DNA from: Bremia lactucae
Taxonomy: Eukaryota > Oomycota > Peronosporomycetes > Peronosporales > Peronosporaceae
Reading direction: 5' to 3'
DNA length: 29,833 nucleotides
Assembly: GCF_004359215.1 (NCBI RefSeq)
Contig: NC_090610.1
Coordinates: forward strand, 7,672,703-7,702,535
Shown: positions 8,251 through 17,439 of the stretch, piece after piece
Numbering within the stretch: position 1 is the first letter of the stretch
How the letters are laid out: every line of letters starts with the position of its first letter
Position numbers and translations under genes: made by a program
The notes under the pieces: generated by a model
Seen by the model: the letters and a program-made list of their open reading frames with translations, nothing else
Database searches by the model: none
Told to the model about the DNA's origin: nothing

Positions 8251-10342
8251 CTAGATATTAAATTCTTCCTTTGAGACTAGCACTGGCTTGATACGTCGAC
8301 GCAGACGACCCGTAACTAAGCTTACATCCTTGTTTAAGTCCTCGTCACCGCTATCACTGATCAATGCCTCAAGCGTTTCTGCTTCCTCTTGGGTCTCTTG
8401 AGATATAAACTCATTAAGACCTAGGTCAGGGGGAAGCTGCAAGATCTCATTATCGTCACTGCTATTCAGGGTTTGTTCGGCTGGAGCTGTCACCTTCTGG
8501 TCGAAAAGGCTGGGTGGCGCACGCAGCGGCATCATAATATGCCCACAAGTATTCGCATCGTCAATTGATTTAGAAGGAAGATTCCACTTGTACGATACCT
8601 CGACAACTTTTTCACCATTAGTCTTCTTGCCACATTGCTTCCAAATGTCAAAGCAGGTCATATTTGAGTCTTCTTTGGACAGCTCTTTTGTCCCATTTTT
8701 ATGATAAAAACACAAAACGGACCCTCTTGGCATCAAGAAATGCACTTGGGTCCACTTGTTGCGCATGTGTGCTGCAATCTCTGAGATCTTCTTCGCCGAC
8801 GATAACTTAAGCTCCACTTTCGGCCGACAGCCACACAATACTACGCTTTCCTTTGTCTGCTTATCGAGCGGAGTCATGCGCATTTTAATGTAAACTTTCT
8901 TTTGAAATTGCTGTAACGTGAAAGAAGAAACATCAGATGTGGTGCTTAACCTAGACTTTTTTTTTAATGGTGGAACGGGGCTTGCGAAAGTCATTGCTCC
9001 CGTTAAGTAGCGCGTCTTCTTTTCCAAAGAAGCAACAGAGGAACAGTCGTTAGAAATAGCTCGCTTTCGCGTTGATGAAATTTTCTGTTGCAAACAACAT
9101 TTGGTCCCGCTAATTGGTGACGAAAAAGCGGACATCTTCAAGAAAGTGGGATGCTTAATCCGCACCGCGGGGTGATAAATCTGTTTAGTGGACTCTTCGG
9201 GGGCCTTTCCAAGCGAAAACGGGCTAAAATTTGACCTGGACACCCATGCTGAAATAGGAGTCCGATTGTGTATTAAAGAGAGCTTCTGGTCAATTTTTGC
9301 CTTAAGCATTTGGCGGCGACTGCGAACTATCGACTGAAGTAGCAAAGTAGCCAATTTTGTCTTCTCTTCAAAAGAAATTGCATCAAGAGATTGAAATCTA
9401 CGCAAAAAAATGCGTAAGATACAAAACGGATTGCTCGATAAATTGTCAAAAACAATTGCTCACTCGTCAAGGTGTCTCTTGTCAGACACTATTTTTCCAT
9501 AGCACCAAACAGCAATGCGTACTTGATCGGCGTTCATTAAATCGATGTCGTTTATCAGAATTTTTAACAGCTCCGATATATAGTGTATCACGTCAGCGTA
9601 AAATTGTTGCACTTCCATCACACTCTTGGTTCTTACTTTTGTACTTATTGCATCGAAACGCTGACGTAACAAAAAGCCAAGAGAAGACCCATGCTCGCCT
9701 TTCGGCCACTTGACCTTGAACATAGAGAAAAATGTACTTTTTTCTTGTTGAAGCCATGACGAGCTCCTGGTGCGAGGTCGCTTTGATACAACCAATGATA
9801 ATGTGTGTTCCTCGTTACTTGTGCGTACTTCTTCGCTGCTAGCTTGTAGTGATGCTGTAGCTAAAAGCGCGTTTCTCGTCGGAGAATCGATCTTTTTAAC
9901 TACTTTAGGGCTTTTTTGATATCGACATTCCAGCTGCCGTGGGCTCGTGGTTACAGTAGCGTCATCAAAAGGTTCCAAAATGGGCGATAGCTCCAAATCA
10001 ATTGAAAAATTCAATACTGTGTCCAGCAATGGAGCATCGCATTCGATCAGCTCCTCGTTTAGCTCTTGGGGCTGGTTGGTCACTCCAGTGGTAATTAAGC
10101 TGCCAGCTGTATTGTCCTGAGCCCGCGATGTCTTCGCGTTTGTAAAAACGTCTGCAAGCGGCAAACTGCAAAGATTTTCGTCATCCAGCCAGTTTGCATG
10201 GAGCCCAGAGAGGTTGTCAGATTCAAAGCAGTCTATTCACGACACAAAATTAGTATAGAAGAAGAAAATGTTACATACCAACGTTGAAGTCGAAATACAT
10301 CATCATACCGAGACTGGTGGGAAAATGGTCGCTGTCTACCAT
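8251..10342 (-). CDS. Cramped-like (CRAMP1/TKI1 family) SANT-domain nuclear protein
   Basis: Minus-strand model with three exons, 10342-10279, 10232-9464 and 9397-8251, giving 659 residues. Introns of 46 bp (GTATGT...AATAG) and 66 bp (GTGAGC...GCGTAG) join in phase; without them the frames stop. The start is MVDSDHFPTSLGMMMYFDFN. Residues about 180-245 form a SANT/Myb-like region (SSSWLQQEKSTFFSMFKVKW ... VMEVQQFYADVIHYISEL), followed by a helix with VWCYGKIVSDKR that matches the LICYGELRK block of Cramped proteins. Residues about 443-549 hold the second conserved block (KVELKLSSAKKISEIAAHM, then a KW and a CFDIWK motif), known from Cramped and the plant TSL-kinase-interacting protein 1. The C-terminus is acidic and ends RRRIKPVLVSKEEFNI. 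Cramped proteins are chromatin regulators. Assignment is by motif memory only; a generic SANT protein is the alternative. Confidence 0.7.
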
Positions 10343-10354
10343 GCTCAAGACTGC

Positions 10355-10361
10355 AGAGTGA
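10355..10361 (-). promoter_or_regulatory. Possible initiator element of the Cramped-like gene
   Basis: TCACTCT on the minus strand fits the oomycete initiator consensus TCAYTYY and lies 12 nt upstream of the ATG at 10342, inside a T-rich tract. Oomycete 5' leaders are short, so the position is plausible. A seven-base degenerate match is weak evidence alone. Confidence 0.35.
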
Positions 10362-10522
10362 AAAAACGCTAATGATTGTATCGTGTTGTTTGCGCCGAGA
10401 TCGAATTACGCGCGAAATTGTTAAATTTATCGGGACACAAAATGTAATATTTAACAAATTTAACATAAGAACATCTTAATTATAATAATAATACAAAAAC
10501 GGATTCAGATTGGACGACCGCC

Positions 10523-10566
10523 ATGAATAGCTTCATTGCCGACCTCCTTGCACTGAAAGACTTACA
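10523..10566 (+). pseudogene. Possible first exon of a host gene cut by an LTR
   Basis: An ATG in good context (CGCCATGA) opens MNSFIADLLALKDL before the LTR end TGTAACGGGGCAC starts at 10567. It lies 180 bp from the ATG of the Cramped-like gene in divergent orientation, where a shared promoter would be expected. I cannot find its continuation further right. The frame then runs through the LTR sequence to a TGA, so if it is a gene it is truncated. With 14 codons this is only a suggestion. Confidence 0.3.
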
Positions 10567-10638
10567 TGTAACGGGGCACCCTTTGCTAGTACTGACAACA
10601 GTACTAGTCAATCTACACTGATTGCAGTGAAGGTGGGG
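10567..10638 (-). repeat. LTR 3'-end fragment (minus orientation) and polypurine tract of the next LTR
   Basis: The segment begins TGTAACGGGGCACC, the reverse complement of the LTR end seen at 6250-6260, and contains a hairpin with arms CTAGTACTG and CAGTACTAG like the LTR-end hairpin at 6219-6243. It is followed by a purine-rich GTGAAGGTGGGG (10627-10638) that directly precedes another LTR start in plus orientation. Two element ends of opposite orientation therefore meet in 72 bp. Confidence 0.55.
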
Positions 10639-10813
10639 TGTAACGGGGTGTATCGTTACATGAAATAAACACTTAAAGGTTGTTAATTAATATATTATCT
10701 AAAAGGTAGATAATATTTAAAGAATATTATTTTACATGGTAATATTCGAAAAGCGTATCCATTGGTAGATATAGACCATTATATCTACTTTCTCCGCGGT
10801 CCAGTCAGCGCTG
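10639..10813 (+). repeat. Truncated LTR of the element A family
   Basis: It starts TGTAACGGGGTGTATCG and matches the first ~175 bp of the LTR at 5821-6260 (shared GTAGATATA hairpin, CTCCGCGGTCCAGTCAGCGC). The match ends abruptly at 10813, where the minus-strand integrase tail of element B begins. Confidence 0.85.
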
Positions 10814-10819
10814 CTAAGA

Positions 10820-11170
10820 CTGTTACGTTTGGTGATTCGAAATCGGAAGAAGCCTCGTACTGATGGTAAGGGCGGCGACGCCCAACATAAACGTATGATG
10901 TGTACGCATCCTACGAGGCAGCGCGATCGTGTATGCATTGCCTTGGCGGTGCATTACACGGAACGGGCCGATATACTTGGGCAGTAATTAATTACTGCCC
11001 ACACTCGTCACTACATGTTTTAGTAGGTACATCGTAGACAGTGGGACTATTTTTGTCAAAGTTCCGTTTCTGTGGTCATCGCATCCGCGATGGAACCCTG
11101 TACGAAACGTACCACTGCTTTTCTAGCCAGCAGGAAATCACCTGCTGACTTGGTTTGTTTTGTCGTCGGT
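10820..11170 (-). pseudogene. pol: Element B, integrase C-terminal tail
   Basis: Minus-strand translation gives SAGDFLLARKAVVRFVQGSI, then after stops and shifts GNAYTIALPRRMRTHHTF, matching GNAYTIVLPRRMRTHSTFYV of element A (4060-4125). The GPF block is altered (SISARSV at the expected place). The catalytic core is not present. It is cut at the LTR fragment boundary at 10813. Confidence 0.75.
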
Positions 11171-11249
11171 GCAACCGTTGCGCACTGCGGTGATGTCAAT
11201 CTCCTTGTTAGTGAGAGCATAATTATTTGCACTAATGTTATTTTTTGAT

Positions 11250-11485
11250 GCTGAATTGTTCAGAATTGTTATCAAAGTCAGCGATAGCATTATCGCTATT
11301 CCTGAGTTTGTCCACTTCAATGTTGATTCAATCAACATTAGTATCCTTCGCATTGACCGTAGGATCAATGCGNGATACCTCATCACCAGGTGCAGAGACA
11401 CATAATGATTGTGTGTCTGGAGCAACTTTTGTCAAGAGATTTGCAAATTCTCTTGAGGTTGCTGGATCAGTAGGGCGTTGCGCCC
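11250..11485 (-). pseudogene. pol: Element B, gag-pol linker in the -1 frame
   Basis: One base back from the gag frame the sequence reads VGAQRPTDPATSREFANLLT and on through VSAPGDEVSRIDPTVNAKDTNVD before a TGA near 11328. It aligns at its start with the -1-frame linkers of elements E and C. No DSGA protease motif follows because of the deletion. An ambiguous N at 11373 hides one codon. Confidence 0.5.
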
Positions 11486-12163
11486 CTACTGACCCCGTCC
11501 ATTTTTTGGCGGTCCGCCTCGCTGTTGCGATTTCGCAACAACGTCGGATCCGCGACCGTTGCCCTTTTTGGCATACGATCCAAAATTACGTTCAGTACCT
11601 TTTGGTGCTGGACGTGGGGCACTACACTCATGAGCGTAATGTCCCAATTTTTGGCAGCGATGGCATTTCTGCGATCGCTTATTATTCGAAAAGCGAGGTT
11701 TCTCGCTTTCGACATAGGAAAGGTCCATGGGTTCTGGACCTCCTAGTTCGTGTCGTCTAGGTGGACGATATGATGACGAACTTGCTTGAGCCTGTCTCAA
11801 GCTAAAGTCCTCCTGTTCCGCTACGGATATTGCTTCTTCAAGCGTATCCAGTTCCAAGCGGAACAGGTGGGTCTTTACGGGACCATCCGTAAGACCTTGC
11901 ATGAACACCGTAATCAACGTGTGTTCATGGACTGGGTTATTGGTAATACAACTCGCTAAGAGTCGTATGTGCTGGGCATATGCGTGCACATCACGCTTGC
12001 CTTGCTTGAGTTTCAGAAGCTCTGAACGAGCTCTGAACTCAGCCNNNNNNNNNNNNNNNNNNNNNNNNNNNNNNNNNNNNNNNNNNNNNNNNNNNNNNNN
12101 NNNNNNNNNNNNNNNNNNNNNNNNNNNNNNNNNNNNNNNNNNNNACTCAATCCTGGGAGTCAC
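11486..12163 (-). pseudogene. gag: Element B, Ty3/gypsy Gag (interrupted by assembly gap)
   Basis: Starts MTPRI at 12163 as in element E, then 100 N, then AEFRARSELLKLKQGKRDVH, which is the capsid C-terminal pattern of gypsy Gag, followed by HTLITVFMQGLTDGPVKTHL, a linker, and a CCHC knuckle CHRCQKLGHYAHEC. The frame is open to the TAG at 11488-11486, apart from the gap. The tail is Gly/Arg-rich. Stem-loops saturate this gene (for example 11690-11709, 11721-11741, 11784-11802, 11900-11929). Gag of A itself is missing, and this may show what it looked like. Confidence 0.85.
12045..12144. other. Assembly gap (100 N)
   Basis: Exactly 100 N, the conventional placeholder for a gap of unknown length. 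The true distance, and the N-terminal part of gag B, are unknown. Confidence 0.98.
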
Positions 12164-12169
12164 TCAAGG

Positions 12170-12300
12170 TATAGCCACACTCCCTTCAGTATAGCCACAC
12201 ACACCCTTTCGGCACAGCCACACACCCTTTCGTAATAGCCACGCCCCCTTTCAGTATAGCCACAACCCCCTTTCGGTATAGCCACGCACCCCTTTCGGTA
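12170..12300. repeat. Minisatellite, ~20-25-bp units
   Basis: About six imperfect copies of TATAGCCACACACCCCTTTC, with a G-G-containing end, stand directly beyond the start of gag B. On the minus strand it reads as a chain of GVAxxKGxVAxxKG-like peptides with no stop, but no known protein is suggested. Copies differ in length by 1-4 bases. Confidence 0.8.
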
Positions 12301-12779
12301 GGAGCACGGCAATCCTTTGGTATTTGTACAAATTCCAGTGCACTCATCGTTTGTACTCTGTTGATAGAGCCTTTTGGGACTGCTTGAAAGCCTACAGAAA
12401 GCAAAATGTGGTCAGTTCATATAAATTTGCTTGTGCTGTACGAAACTGAATGAGAAAGGTAGCTATGCTTACTTCGTTCAACGGATGATGCGAAATCTTT
12501 CTGTTCACATTTGTCCAGAAGCTCCCACCAAGACGGATGACAATGTGGAAACGATCGTATGCAACTTTTCGACTGATTTGTTGAAGCTGCTTTGAGCTGC
12601 TAGTACCAATCTCTCATAAACTGTTATTAAGTCGCCCGTTCAGACTGCGATCCATTTTTTTAGAGTTGCATGTCCACCTTCAACGCGATGTAGCTTGATG
12701 CCCAAAATAATTTATTTTGTTTTGTCTGAGCAAGAATGATTTTTTCTTTGTGCACAATCAATGAAGATAGCAAATATGC
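12301..12779. other. Non-coding stretch without recognised gene
   Basis: I see no gene. A minus-strand ORF running from the minisatellite to 12404 (MLSVGFQAVPKGSINRV...) carries no motif I know and is judged chance. The right part (12620-12780) is A/T-rich and may hold the decayed 3' portion of the transposase gene described next. Confidence 0.4.
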
Positions 12780-13960
12780 ATTGCCAGTCTCATTAACCGC
12801 CTCCTAGAGTTATCTTCGAATTCCGTTACAGTGGCAGAGTGTTACAGCTCGCACCACTTTGTGTAAATAAAATCCAGTCTTCATCCTCTGAGAAATCCTT
12901 TTTGAAATTTGTCAGCACGTTCTTATCAATTTGCCATATGCACAAAACATTCTTTGCTTGAGGTAAAATCAGTGAGATTGCCGCCATCAATGCCAAGTCT
13001 CTGTCAGTGACAATGAGAGAATAGGCCCAGCGATTCTGTCTTGAAAAACGTGTCGCATTTGTTGAAGTGCCCAGATGCAATCGCTCTCTGATTTGTGTCG
13101 TAAAATTATATATCAAAGGGGATATGACTGTTTGTGCATGCCACACCCATGACATGAAGCAGTGGCATCTTGAAACCTGGAGATTTGTCCGCTCAAGCAT
13201 CGCCGAGTAGCTAAATTTATTTCGGATAATTATTGGTACAAAAAAAGATATATAATTTAAACAACTTACTCACCTGATGGTTTTGTGTGTCGAATCCACT
13301 ATAAGAACGTCTCCTGAAGAAAAGTCATTATCTGTTGAGATACAAGACTTTGGTGCAATTAAGAGGCGTGTGAGTTTATTCGACCATTGCTCTCGATCAA
13401 ATTCATACCGAATTGAATCTTCCTCCAGTGTGTCTAGAAGCGCTTCCCGAGGGCTACGCCCAAGGAGAAGTTCTTCTCGTTCACGTTATGTTTAAATTGT
13501 AACTAACTTGTCTAGTGGCTAGAAAAGCAGGATATGATCGCATCATGGTGCTCAAATTAATCGAGGAGGCTCTCCACCTTTTGACAAGTTCGAAATCTGC
13601 TGCTTCTGCAGCTTGTTCAACGCTCTGGCTTCCGGATATACTGCACGATTATCGGTCGCCTCATGGTTTTCTGTAGCAACGACCACACTTACTCTCCATT
13701 CTTGCCCGGCATTTTGATTCAGTTGGAGCTGAATAGTGACTGCCCATGGGCACAGAAGAAGCCTTGTTGACTTGGCGTATCTTTGTGCCCTTGCTTCTGT
13801 ACCCACCACCATGAGAGCAAGCAAGCCACACTCTATATTTGTCGGCCTTCGTGCGTAATTTCTTCGTTGAATAAGCTTCTTGCCACGCAAACGTTATGAC
13901 TGCCTCCTCCTCTTCCTCATGGGTATCATAAATGTGGTCTGGGGGTGGAGCAAGCGGCAT
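12780..13960 (-). pseudogene. MULE / FAR1-type transposase, decayed
   Basis: A Mutator-like DNA transposase gene on the minus strand. It starts MPLAPPPDHIYDTHEEEEEA at 13960, followed by VITFAWQEAYST and a FAR1-like zinc/WRKY-type region (VWLACSHGGGYRSKGTKI; EWRVSVVVATENHEATDNRA; LNKLQKQQISNLSKGG), then EELLLGRSPREALLDTLEED, IAPKSCISTDNDFSSGDVLI and VDSTHKTI. The catalytic MULE part contains MPLLHVMGVA, then VTDRDLALMAAISLILPQAK and NVLCIWQIDKNVL, the typical D-x-A-x-x-x-A-I and C-x-W-H/Q pattern. At least four frameshifts or stops (near 13661-13740, 13500, 13260 and 13190) make it inactive. Terminal inverted repeats were not found by eye. Confidence 0.75.
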
Positions 13961-14300
13961 GATGAAGACCGATTATTAATGTTGGCGGAGTTGTAGATGC
14001 ATACCCTGGACTAAACGCGAAAATATTTCTTACTGTAAACGAGGGTGGCAATACCTTTCCTATTATATATTTTTTTGGTTTTGGAAGATGTGGCTCTTTC
14101 AAAAGAGGCATGTGCGTATATTGGTTCCCTCAATTTATAGTGTTTTTGTACCGAGGTGAAGTTGAAAGTGAGTCACCGCGCGTATTGGGTGAGTGGTACC
14201 GGGCGTGATGGGTGATAATTACTGATGAACTTTAGTTAATGAATTAGAGGAGTGAGTGAATACTATCAAGAGAGTGATGGAATACTAATGGCTCCCCTTA
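13961..14300. other. Stretch upstream of the MULE transposase
   Basis: A 61-codon minus-strand ORF (14111-13926, MPLLKEPHLPKPKKYIIGKV...) overlaps the start of the transposase gene but shows no known motif. The rest is low-complexity A/G-rich sequence (TGAGTGA-like runs at 14210-14290). It may include the MULE terminal region. Confidence 0.35.
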
Positions 14301-14945
14301 TGTAATGCTGAAAGCCACATGTGTGGTACGTAGTTTCAGCTAATTAAACTCATGACTTAAGCTTCCCGTTAAATACGACTGAACGCCATATATATCGACG
14401 CTCATAACCATATCGCCGTAAGTTTGATCTTTCGTGTAAAGGGCTAATGTTGCCCTATATTACACGAACCCGTTAAGTACACTTAGTGTACTTAAGGGGA
14501 TGGACAATAACTTTATGTTAAGTACTCAGACCTGTGGTTCACATAATAACCCACCCTTGTGTATGTGATGCACACAGGTGCATTCACCTTGGAAGGGATG
14601 ACGGCTAGCGTCATTCGTAATCCGAGGTATTCCGAATAATACGCTCGCAATATAGGGGAGCACATCTACAGAGGCGGCATTCATTGGTTATGTAACGGTT
14701 ATTTATTAAAGTTGATAAGATAAATATAAGTCTTAGAACTACATACTAGTTAACAAATGCTCACGTGAAGCCGGATTACCGCTTCCGTGACGACACTTGT
14801 ACCAAGGTACTTAGTTCGTTGGATGAGGTCTCTTAGGCGCCCACCACCTACCTCACTCGGCTTGAAGATGTGTGCTTATGTAGTGCGTCGCAGCTTTAGT
14901 GGCGCCCGCCTACACTTAGTAGTAGTCCCCCAACGACCAGTCTCT
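14301..14945 (+). repeat. Probable 5' LTR and leader of element D
   Basis: TGTAATGCTGAAAGCC at 14301 looks like an LTR start (compare the TGTAATGGGGC end of the element C LTR). It is followed by about 480 bp of non-coding sequence with stem-loops (for example around the TTAAGTACACTTAGTGTACT tract at 14474) and a TATAAG-like site at 14724. The gag of element D begins at about 14946. I could not place the 3' boundary or a primer binding site, and no second copy is evident in the window. Confidence 0.35.
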
Positions 14946-15660
14946 CTGAGCGTCTCAATGAGGATGAGCCTCAATATTTATTGGGCTCATTTCCACCACC
15001 TCTCCGAACATCATCGACAGGTGGCAGAGCACTTGGCGCAGGGACTTCGTGAGCAAGCCCTTTGTTCACTGGCTGTTAGCCGTGGAGCAATGCAGTGTAG
15101 CGCAGCTCATCGAGGACGACAGCCGGATGGTGTCGTACGCCATGTCGCTCCTGCGTGGTAAGGCCTCACAGTGGGCTTACTCGGCGTTTATGGCGGACGG
15201 TAAGGCGCTCCATCCATGGTCGGTCTTTAAGACAAAGATTCGCGCCATGCATTAGCCGCCGAACAACAAAGTGCTGCTTCAGGCGCGCTTCTTTGGAGCG
15301 CAGCAGGCGAAGCGATCCCTGCAAGAATATGTGAAGGAGATACGCTCGCTGTCGGCGTCCATCAGTGTAAGTCCGATACCGGAATGCATTAAGGTGTCCA
15401 CGTTCATGAACGGACTGCGGCACGGCCCATCGTGACAGACCCTTTTTAGAAAAGTGCCGTCGACGTTGGTAGAGGCAATTATAAATTGTCTTAGTTGAGG
15501 AGCAATCCTACAACAGTGCCTCGGCGACAGCTTTGTATACGCCGTCGGCCGAGAGGTCGAATTCCACTCTTATGGAGTTAGTCAATGCAGAAGTAGTCTG
15601 CTACAAGTGCGGCAAGCGTGGCCATATATGGCTCGCTGCTATCAGAGCAAACGTTTTTTC
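14946..15660 (+). pseudogene. gag: Element D, Gag with internal deletion
   Basis: The start MRMSLNIYWAHFHHLSEHH is nearly the same as in gag E. Near 15055 it jumps from GLREQAL directly to VHWLLAVEQCSVAQ, so some 80 codons present in gag E (ARLLGSPPEQH ... HTIVY) are deleted. It continues with RMVSYAMSLLRGKASQWAYS, a stop at 15253, VLLQARFFGAQQAKRSLQEY, STFMNGLRHGPS, another stop, and a knuckle remnant CYKCGKRGH near 15600 whose last cysteine is in another frame. Confidence 0.8.
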
Positions 15661-15999
15661 GAATTCACCCCGCTACGTTTAAAGCGGCTGCAGATATTGC
15701 GTTGGACGCTAAGTTTAAATTTTAAGCAGCCCGTACGTTATGCATGAAGAAAATTCCAGCTCTCGATCACATCTGGTTCGTCTACTAGACCGGACCGATG
15801 AAGCTCAGCCCCGCTGAGGAAAGGGAAGCAGGGCTTTGAGCTGTTAAGCAGCAGAAAAAATCCATTGATGTTTATGTGCGGAATCACGAGGCACTTGCAC
15901 CTGGCGTGTTCATTGCACAACCCACGCAAGGCTCAGACGAGCAATGTTCCCGCCATACACCAGAAATTTGGTACGGATCGAAAAATCGCCGACTCTCAG

Positions 16000-16640
16000 T
16001 AAAAGCGGTGCGCCCTGCTGGGTCTAATAGGCTTTAAGGAGCTGGGGATAAACAGGGCTTTGCCTCGGTGAAGTTCAAGTGATTTCTGTGTCTAATTGCA
16101 CAGGTCGTGTTTACAAGCCAGGCTTGTCAGTCGTATAGGCAGCTGTTGAAGGGCTTAGATGATCCATGGTCAATTTTATCGACTCAGGAACGTCTTACAA
16201 TTTTGCTAGAAGTCGTTTTCTTTAAAGGAAAACAGCAATATGCTGAAGCGCTTAGCGCATAAAGGTGATTTGATGACTGTTCGCCTTGCAACTCGGACTC
16301 GTGTTACAGTGGTAAAACTTACGTTGAATTAAGGTGCGAAGCTGGGACTTTGACAGCATTGAACGCTGATTCGTCCTCGATTTTTAGTGTTGAATGATCT
16401 CATCCTTTGTATGCCTGGCTTGAACGCCATGAGCCAAGAATCAATTGGAGGTCTACGACCTTAGGCGCAACGCGCTATATTGATAGCGAAGCTTTGGCGA
16501 GTCATGACCCCACCATTGCTAGGCACCAAAAATTCTATTGGTGCAAGTCACTGGGTGTGTCCGTGCAGTGCGCTGTACAGTCGTATATTGGGTTAATTTC
16601 TGCGAATGAATTTAGTCTCGGGTAAGGCTCATTGACTGTT
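16000..16640 (+). pseudogene. pol: Element D, gag-pol linker and retropepsin remnant
   Basis: Near 16010-16030 TGCGCCCTGCTGGGTCTAA resembles the gag-stop hairpin region of element C with the first arm lost. VYKPGLSV and DDPWS follow (compare EYKPGLL and DKPWS in C), then the retropepsin active site as IDSGTSYNFARSRF at about 16178 (DSGT instead of DSGA, both permitted), QQYAEALSA, LATRTRVTV and MYAWLERHEPRINWRSTTLG (16407 on). The protease cuts Gag-Pol; this copy has several stops and shifts and is not functional. Confidence 0.65.
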
Positions 16641-17439
16641 AGTATGAACTGTCCGTACTTCGTTGAGTGACACCGCTGTGATTAAGCATTACGAAATGCT
16701 AATTTGTCTGCCTAAGCCCTAGCCATTAGCCGTGTGAGCCCTCTGGTGCACGTGAAGAGGCACGTATAATTCCACCGAGTGAGAACGGCCGCTATAGCAA
16801 TTGGCGATACGCCCAGGGCATGCCGGGCTATGCCCGTTAAAAATGCACGGGGGTTAACACTTAAACATTCGCTGGATGATAAGTAAAATAACTATTTATC
16901 GGAGATCGCCCTGACATCGGAACTTGAAAGGAAAAGTAAAGTTAAAGAACCTCCAAAACTTGGGGAAATCATTGGTATACCTTTATGAGGTGTATAGTCT
17001 CTACTATAAGATAGCAGTCGGTTGTGCAAGATGCGAAGCGTTTGCAATGCCATAGATTGATGCTAGCCAATAGCTGTACACGCTCGTCTTAATTATGGCT
17101 GGTAATGATTAGGGTGACGTGAGCTTATGGCTATCCCATTTCAGCGATAGACGAAATATCTGTTGATAAGTTCGGTCAGGCCTTGCGAGTTGGTGACTAT
17201 CTGATATGGCGATCATTTGACCTCTTACTGCGTTGATATCGTTACAACTTTTGGATGAAGCCATTCTGGAAAGAACAAAAGCGGCACTTAGTGCGAGTAG
17301 TGGGTCAAACATCCATCCTTAAAGATCTTTCAGATCCGGTCCTTCCGTAAGTTGTGGAAATATAAGACGTGGTGTGTCGAAATTCACCATCTATTTTATC
17401 GCCTCATAGAGGTGCCCGTCATTAGATTGACCTGGTTTC

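Larger units (their letters stand above)
10814..12163 (-). mobile_element. Element B: internally deleted Ty3/gypsy element
   Basis: On the minus strand it holds gag (12163-11486), a gag-pol linker (11485 to about 11250) and then, without protease, RT, RNase H or integrase core, the integrase C-terminus (about 11170-10820). About 2.5 kb of pol is missing compared with element A, so this is a deletion derivative. A 100-N assembly gap (12045-12144) lies within gag. Its integrase tail (FLLARKAVVRFVQGSIADAM) aligns to element A's FLLTRE, stop, IIRFVQDSIANAV, so A and B are close relatives. Confidence 0.75.

Noticed and set aside
9357..9713. 118-codon plus-strand ORF opposite the Cramped-like gene
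   Set aside because: It is a shadow of a spliced minus-strand gene with recognisable domains.
11486..12194. ORFs running through the N gap
   Set aside because: Translations across 100 N are meaningless there; only the parts on either side were used.
13277..13495. Arg/Ser-rich 72-codon plus-strand ORF
   Set aside because: Shadow of the MULE transposase frame (EELLLGRSPREALLDTLEED) on the other strand.
14301..14800. Search for a second copy of this presumed LTR downstream of element D
   Set aside because: No direct repeat was found by eye in 18500-20000, so LTR status stays tentative.
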